64,000 nucleotides of DNA, taken from NCBI RefSeq assembly GCF_011075055.1, contig NW_025401110.1:186001-250000 (forward strand), written 5' to 3'. Below, piece after piece: positions 59,203-64,000 of this stretch. A program made the position numbers and the translations under genes. Each line of letters begins with the position of its first letter. Position 1 is the first letter of the stretch. The notes beneath the pieces were generated by a model. The model saw nothing but the letters and a program-made list of their open reading frames with translations, was not told where the DNA came from and did no database searches. Origin of the DNA: Mangifera indica (Eukaryota; Streptophyta; Magnoliopsida; Sapindales; Anacardiaceae).

Positions 59203-60105
59203 AGCCAAATGACTATTTCCCACCCAAGGTTTGATGTTTTCTCAAGTTTCCACCCTTTAACTATAGAAACATCAAACACTCACCCATGACCGGTTAAATT
59301 TAATGAAACCCTAACCCTTAAAAATTTAATCTCATTTTCCCTCTACAAGTTTAAAAACTAACATTTGTTCTCTAAGCTAAGTTTGAAAAGACCGCATTTC
59401 CCCCCTAGGGTTTATTTCCAAACCCTTTCACTTTCTTCGGCGCCATCGTCGACCGTCTTTCCCTCTCGACAGTTTCTCTTCCACCGACGGCCCCCCTCAA
59501 CTTCACCCCAACCCATCCGGTGCAGAGAGAAGTCGTCTGGGAAGAGAAATCGTCTTCCCAGACGACGAAGACGAGATTTCACTTTCTCTGGCGCCATCGC
59601 CGGCCGTCCTTCCCTCTCGACGGTTTCTCTTCCATCGATGGCCCCCCCAACCCATCCGACGCAGAGAGAAGTCATCTGGGAAGAGAAATTGTCTTCCCAG
59701 CTGACGAAGACGAGATCGATCGATCTCGTCTTCATCGTCTGGGAAGACGATCGTCATGGCTTCTCTAACTCCGATCGGGAGTCCAAATGGGAGGAAAGAG
59801 ATCGCCGGAAGGAGAGGATGCTTCGAGAGGGAGAGGTTGTCGACAATGGAGCCGGAGATGTCACTGAAGATTTCAAAACGAAACCTTAGGGTGAAACTGC
59901 GATTTTGTAAAACTTAAGCTGTGGAAAAATTAGATTCTATTTTAGTTTATTTTTAATATTATAGAGAAAATGACGATTTTACCCTTACCACCATTAGGGT
60001 TTTGTTAAATTTAACCGGCCATGGGTGGGTGTTTGGTGTTTCTATAATTAAAGGGTGGAAACTTGGGAAAACATCAAACCTTGGGTGGGAAATAGTTATT
60101 TGGCC
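59203..60105. mobile_element. Family A foldback MITE, 903 bp, nested copy with GC-rich interior
   Basis: Starts AGCCAAATGACTATTTCCCACCC and ends GGGTGGGAAATAGTTATTTGGCC. The perfect 9-bp duplication TTCTTTAAA is at 59194-59202 and 60106-60114. It lies inside an older family A element. The interior (59430-59760) is unusually GC-rich and carries a direct duplication. The 59365-59889 frame is a product of that interior. Confidence 0.85.
59430..59716. repeat. 151-bp tandem duplication in the nested MITE
   Basis: ACTTTCTTCGGCGCCATCG begins at 59430 and ACTTTCTCTGGCGCCATCG at 59581. Both run through CCCTCTCGAC, CAACCCATCCG, GCAGAGAGAAGT and CTGGGAAGAGAAAT to CGAAGACGAGAT. Unit 2 lacks about 15 nt. 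Confidence 0.85.
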
Positions 60106-60658
60106 TTCTTTAAAATTAGTAGGTATGGTTTGGCCTTTCACCAGACTTTGGGTGGAAATTGGTCTTTTCGGAAAAAATAATAAGAATAGTCATAATGAAA
60201 GTTTTTGAAGTGACAAGTTCAATATCTAAATCATTTTCTTCATTATCCTGCACGTGTTAAAGGAGTAAAATCATGTTTAAATCATTCTTAATTAACATAA
60301 TTTATCCTGTTAATTACTGTCATCGAGCTCACCAAACAGTAAAAATTTACTTTTAAATATTTTCATGAATTCAATAATTAAATAAATAAAACAACATCTC
60401 AATGATATCTTTTTTTAAACAAATGAACGAGGGAAAATAAATATTAGTTAATTATAAAACGTAACACCGATCTTATCATATAAAACAGGTTTTAATGACT
60501 CAAAGTATATTAAAAAAATGGTAAAATTGGGTTGAAATAATGGAATTGATTAATTAATTAAAAAAAAGGGTTAAGGAAGTTGAAGCTTCGAGGGTTTATA
60601 ATGATGATTTAAAAGGCTAATCATAAAAGTAAACTTCAATAATGGCTCATCTGATTCA

Positions 60659-60687
60659 ATTCTTCTTCTTCTTCTTCTTCTTCTTCC
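60659..60687. repeat. (TTC)n microsatellite
   Basis: About nine TTC units, directly visible. The small frame MAHLIQ plus poly-Phe is an artefact of it. Confidence 0.95.
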
Positions 60688-60966
60688 TAGATCGATAAAA
60701 GCTAACTGCTTGCCTAACTAGTGAAGGGTCAAAATTTACTCACTTAATTTCCTAACTAATTATTAATTAATATTAGCAAACATTAATCCTTTTCAGAAAT
60801 TCCTCAATTCTTATCTAATCAGTTTTAAAATTACCGATTAAGCTAATTAAAGACTTAATAATTACATCAAACCCGCAAATTAATCACCATTTGAAACGAC
60901 AAAAATAAGTCATTTATAAGTTTCACCTTATAAAATTGAAATTTTATGTTGATATATATTATTTTC

Positions 60967-61330
60967 GGCCAAAAGGATTATTCCCTCCTAAATCTATTAA
61001 CTTTAAAAAATTTAAATACTCACATTTTGTTAAAATTTATTATTAAAATTAAAGATAAAAATATTATTTAATTATAAATATTAAAAAAACTAAAAATTTA
61101 TCACATTTTCTCTAAATTTAAAACTCTAACAATTTTCTCTATTCAAAGTTTAAATTTGTTCGTCACCACTTCCAATGCTCATCGCTATCTCTGGTCGGAT
61201 TCTCTTTTTCTCCTAGTCTCTCTCCATCTTGGCCTTGATTGTCTTCATTAGAAAGAAAGACGACGAATCGTGTTTGTGTTAGATGATTTTCTGTGATAGA
61301 AACTGTCTATTTCATTGTTTTTGTCAAGTC
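60967..61330. mobile_element. Family A MITE, left part
   Basis: GGCCAAAAGGATTATTCCCTCC starts at 60967, followed by family interior phrases (TTTTCTCTAAATTTAAAACTC, TCTTCATTAGAAAGAAAGACGACG). No right terminus recognised, so the end is approximate. Confidence 0.6.
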
Positions 61331-63703
61331 GAAACTGTTTATCTGATAATATACATAAAACTCACAAATTTGACAGGGAAGATGAATTGCTTGCCTCTTT
61401 CTTTGTTTAACAGGCTCACTGTTTCTGTTGGAAACATGCATTATTGATCAAGAACAATCTTATGAATTCTTTCTTCTTCCAACTCCTTATAAATTATCTA
61501 CATTACTATACACAATATTTATGGGTAGCAATACTTGAGATCTTTCGTAAGAACAATCAGCTGCCTTGCTCTCTCTTACAATTCAAAACCCTAATTTCCT
61601 TTACCGAGATAACATAAACCCTAAAATAATAAAGAGTAATGTTATTTATATGTTAAATTACATATCAGTACATCAATTGAATTAGTTTATATATTCGAAA
61701 TAATTTTAGTGCTTTTCATACTTGTATTTTCACATTAGCATTAAATTAAAAAAAATTGTCAATCTCATGATGTCAATGTAAATTTGACATTAGCATCATT
61801 AATTTTTTTCTAAAATTTGTTTTTATAATTAACATGATTGATGATAAATATATTGAAAAAGAAAAGTCTATCTTTCATATATGTATTGACATGTAAAATT
61901 TTTTAACAATGTTATGTGTATACAGTTTTGAGTATTTAATTAAATATATATATAATATGTCATTATATAATTAAGTAATATTTTATTTTTAATTTAAAAT
62001 AACTTAATCAAAATATCAGATATTAACAAAACTAGTGAAGTATTAGAATTTTCATAAAGAAAGTTCTTGTTACGTTTGTAAAACTTTGGTTTGAATTATT
62101 TGTAAAAACAAAATCACTTAATCATATTATGATATATCATAAATATCTAATTAGATACTCAAAATTTGTGTTATGTAACTTTTTTTTTCAATAATCATAA
62201 TCGAAAAATTTCTTACAAGCCTGAATTTGAAATTGAAATCTATCCTACTCAAGACTAAAGGGAGAGGAAAAGGAAAGAGGTGGTTGTGCTTTGAATAAAG
62301 GAGACTTTTGCACACGTTTGCTACCTAATGAGCAAGTCGTCTTTACGGCATGAAGAATTCAATGAACCTTGGAGACAGGTGGGTAGCAAGTAGCACGATT
62401 TTGAGTAAGGGAGACTTTTGCACAAATTTTTTACTTTTTACTTTTTACTTTTTCTTCTGCTTTCACATGCCCTAACATCCATTCATATCAATAAATTTTG
62501 AAAAAAAAAAAAGAAACAAAGAACATATTTTTTACATTTAACCTTAATGTTTTAAGCATGAGAATTTAGCAAATTTATAGGTTTGAAAACTTTCATTAAG
62601 TCCCTAAAACCCTAGCCATCACTTAATCGCACCATCATTATTGCCACTCTGATTGAGTCATGACATAGAGGTTGTTGAGAATGACAAGGTTGTGCAACCA
62701 ATACTAGAGAGAAATTGAGTCATATCATGGAGAGAGATCACATAATGGTGTTTTCAGTTTTGTTAGTATGAGTAATAAGAGACATTATCGATCCAAATGA
62801 GTTAGAAATGATAATATCGTTACAATAATGAGTTACAGATGGAGAGATCAACATCATGAATGAGTTTGAAAGTCGAATAAGTGTAGGAGATGAGTCATCG
62901 AAAGCAAGAATAATCACTAAGATTTGATTGACCCCAAAGAGAAAAAGGGTGGAGGTGAAATAAAAATGAAGAAGAGGGTAGTAATGTAAATTTAATATTC
63001 AAAGGTTTTTTTTTTAATTTTTGTTAATTTTGAATAATACGATAATTTCTAAATATAAAATAGTTATAGTTAAAATGATATTTTAACCTTCTGATATTGT
63101 TTCGAGATTCTTTTCAATTAATGGAGGTTGATTTTGGATATATAAATGTTATTTATGCCATAAGAGGTGAAAAAGTCTTTTATCCCAACCTCAGGTGGCA
63201 AAAGTGATTTACTTTTGTATTGTAAGTATTTTTTCTCTCTAGACTCCAATTATTTTCCATAGGATAAAAAAATTAATTTATAAAACGATTTTAATTAAAA
63301 AAATTTTACGTACTCTAAATAGATATACATAATTTTATTATTATATTTTTGTTTTAATGTTAATTTTCTAATTATTATAGTCAGATTCAACGACCCTTTT
63401 ACCCTTGATCATTTCTATTTATTCCATGTGCATTTAATACATAAACATCATAGAGTGAGTAAACAATAGGTTTTAGGGCGATGTTGCAGTGTGAAAATAA
63501 GATTTGAAGAAAAAAATTACATGTAAATTGTGGGATTCTTTGCTTACAAATCTAGACATATCTTTAGCGTTTGAAAATTTTGACATAAATTATTAAATTC
63601 AATCAACCCACATGTTTTTGTTGTCAATCTTCACCCAATTTGTCTGCCAAAATCTAACCTACTGTCACAGTCAGACTCATATTTCTTTTTATTTTATTAT
63701 CTT

Positions 63704-64000
63704 GGCCAAAACACTATTCCCACCCGAACGTTTGATGTATTTGCAAACTCTTATATGTCATCATTTAAAAACTCAAAATATTATACATAGATGGTTAAAG
63801 TTAACAAAATTCGTTAGTCTTAGAGGTAAAATCGTCATTTAACCAATAATTTTAAAAATTATATAAAAATTTATATAATTTTCCCCTCTAAACCCTAAAT
63901 ACTAACAAATTTTATCACAATTAAACTTTAAAAAGTTATGTTTTCTCTCTATGATTTTAGTTTTATCACAAAACCTCCCCTCTCCAGCAACTAGCACCCT
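63704..64000. mobile_element. Family A MITE, left part, cut by the window edge
   Basis: GGCCAAAACACTATTCCCACCC starts at 63704, then ACTCAAAATATTATACATAG, TAACAAAATTCGTTAGTC, TTCCCCTCTAAACCCTAAAT. It most resembles the copy at 59203 (TTTGATG after the terminus). Confidence 0.7.

Larger units (their letters stand above)
58540..60171. mobile_element. Outer family A foldback element interrupted by a younger copy
   Basis: The left interior is recognisable from about 58600 (TAGGGTTTAAAAATCTAAAAATTTTCC). The right part stops at TTCTTTAAA 59202 and resumes after the nested copy at 60115 with GTAGGTATGGTTTGG...CTTTGGGTGGAAATTGGTCTTTTCGG, a family right terminus ending about 60171. The left terminus is worn away, so 58540 is a guess. 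Confidence 0.6.
60172..64000. other. AT-rich intergenic region to the right edge
   Basis: No gene supported. Contains a (TTC)n tract (60659-60687), a left family A end (60967 onward), family C copies (about 61630-61720, 61900-62000) and a family A copy running off the edge (63704 onward). 62200-63000 is slightly more GC-rich with GAGAG words, but there is no open frame of note. Confidence 0.6.

Noticed and set aside
59365..59889. 174-codon open frame, plausible by length
   Set aside because: It lies wholly inside a family A MITE and reads through a tandem duplication and foldback arms; other frames on both strands are open too. No recognisable domain.
1..64000. Searched for a bacterial-type defence system, CRISPR array, gene cluster or viral insertion
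   Set aside because: All recognisable genes are ordinary plant genes, and no such structure is visible.

Overview
This is a plant nuclear window, almost certainly from a eudicot; the species cannot be fixed from the sequence. The evidence is spliced GT-AG genes with AT-rich introns, land-plant-specific families (BAHD acyltransferase, PRAF, PADRE/DUF4228), and very AT-rich intergenic DNA full of small inverted-repeat transposable elements. I found no bacterial features, tRNA, rRNA or CRISPR array.

Layout. (1) 1-1501 (+): 3' part of a BAHD acyltransferase of the benzyl-alcohol O-benzoyltransferase type, ending in a peroxisomal PTS1-like SRL. (2) 6329-13627 (-): complete 9-exon PRAF protein (PH, RCC1 repeats, FYVE, coiled coil, BRX), predicted 1100 aa. 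(3) 16812-22865 (-): 8-exon divergent-homeodomain protein, predicted 524 aa, with an unusual last intron. (4) 24644-29486 (-): 11-exon signal peptide peptidase, predicted 341 aa, with the YD, GLGD and PAL signatures and a C-terminal KKVE. (5) 40142-40795 (+): single-exon PADRE/DUF4228 protein, 217 aa, with a TATA box and W-box cores upstream. Exon joins of genes 2-4 were worked out by hand. Every junction keeps frame and uses GT-AG, and the summed lengths are multiples of three.

The rest, especially 30-40 kb and 41-64 kb, has no gene I can support. It is a mosaic of short non-autonomous elements. Family A has termini reading about GGCCAAAAGACTTxTTCCCACCC, foldback interiors and 9-bp target duplications (Mutator-like); about ten full or broken copies are present, one nested in another and one inside a different repeat. 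Family B is an AT-rich element of about 480-530 bp with four copies. Family C is a short palindromic AT-rich element of about 150 bp with many copies. Family D is an AT-rich repeat containing TATCGTATCATAT-like text. There is also one 1010-bp hAT-type element with an 8-bp target duplication, a perfect 40-bp palindrome and two more hairpins, inserted in one unit of a diverged tandem repeat. Two long foldback hairpins (31.9 kb and 58.7 kb) could give rise to small RNAs.

The genes do not form a pathway or cluster; they are ordinary neighbours. The notable biology is the PTS1-bearing acyltransferase, the homeobox gene's last intron, and the density and nesting of the foldback elements.
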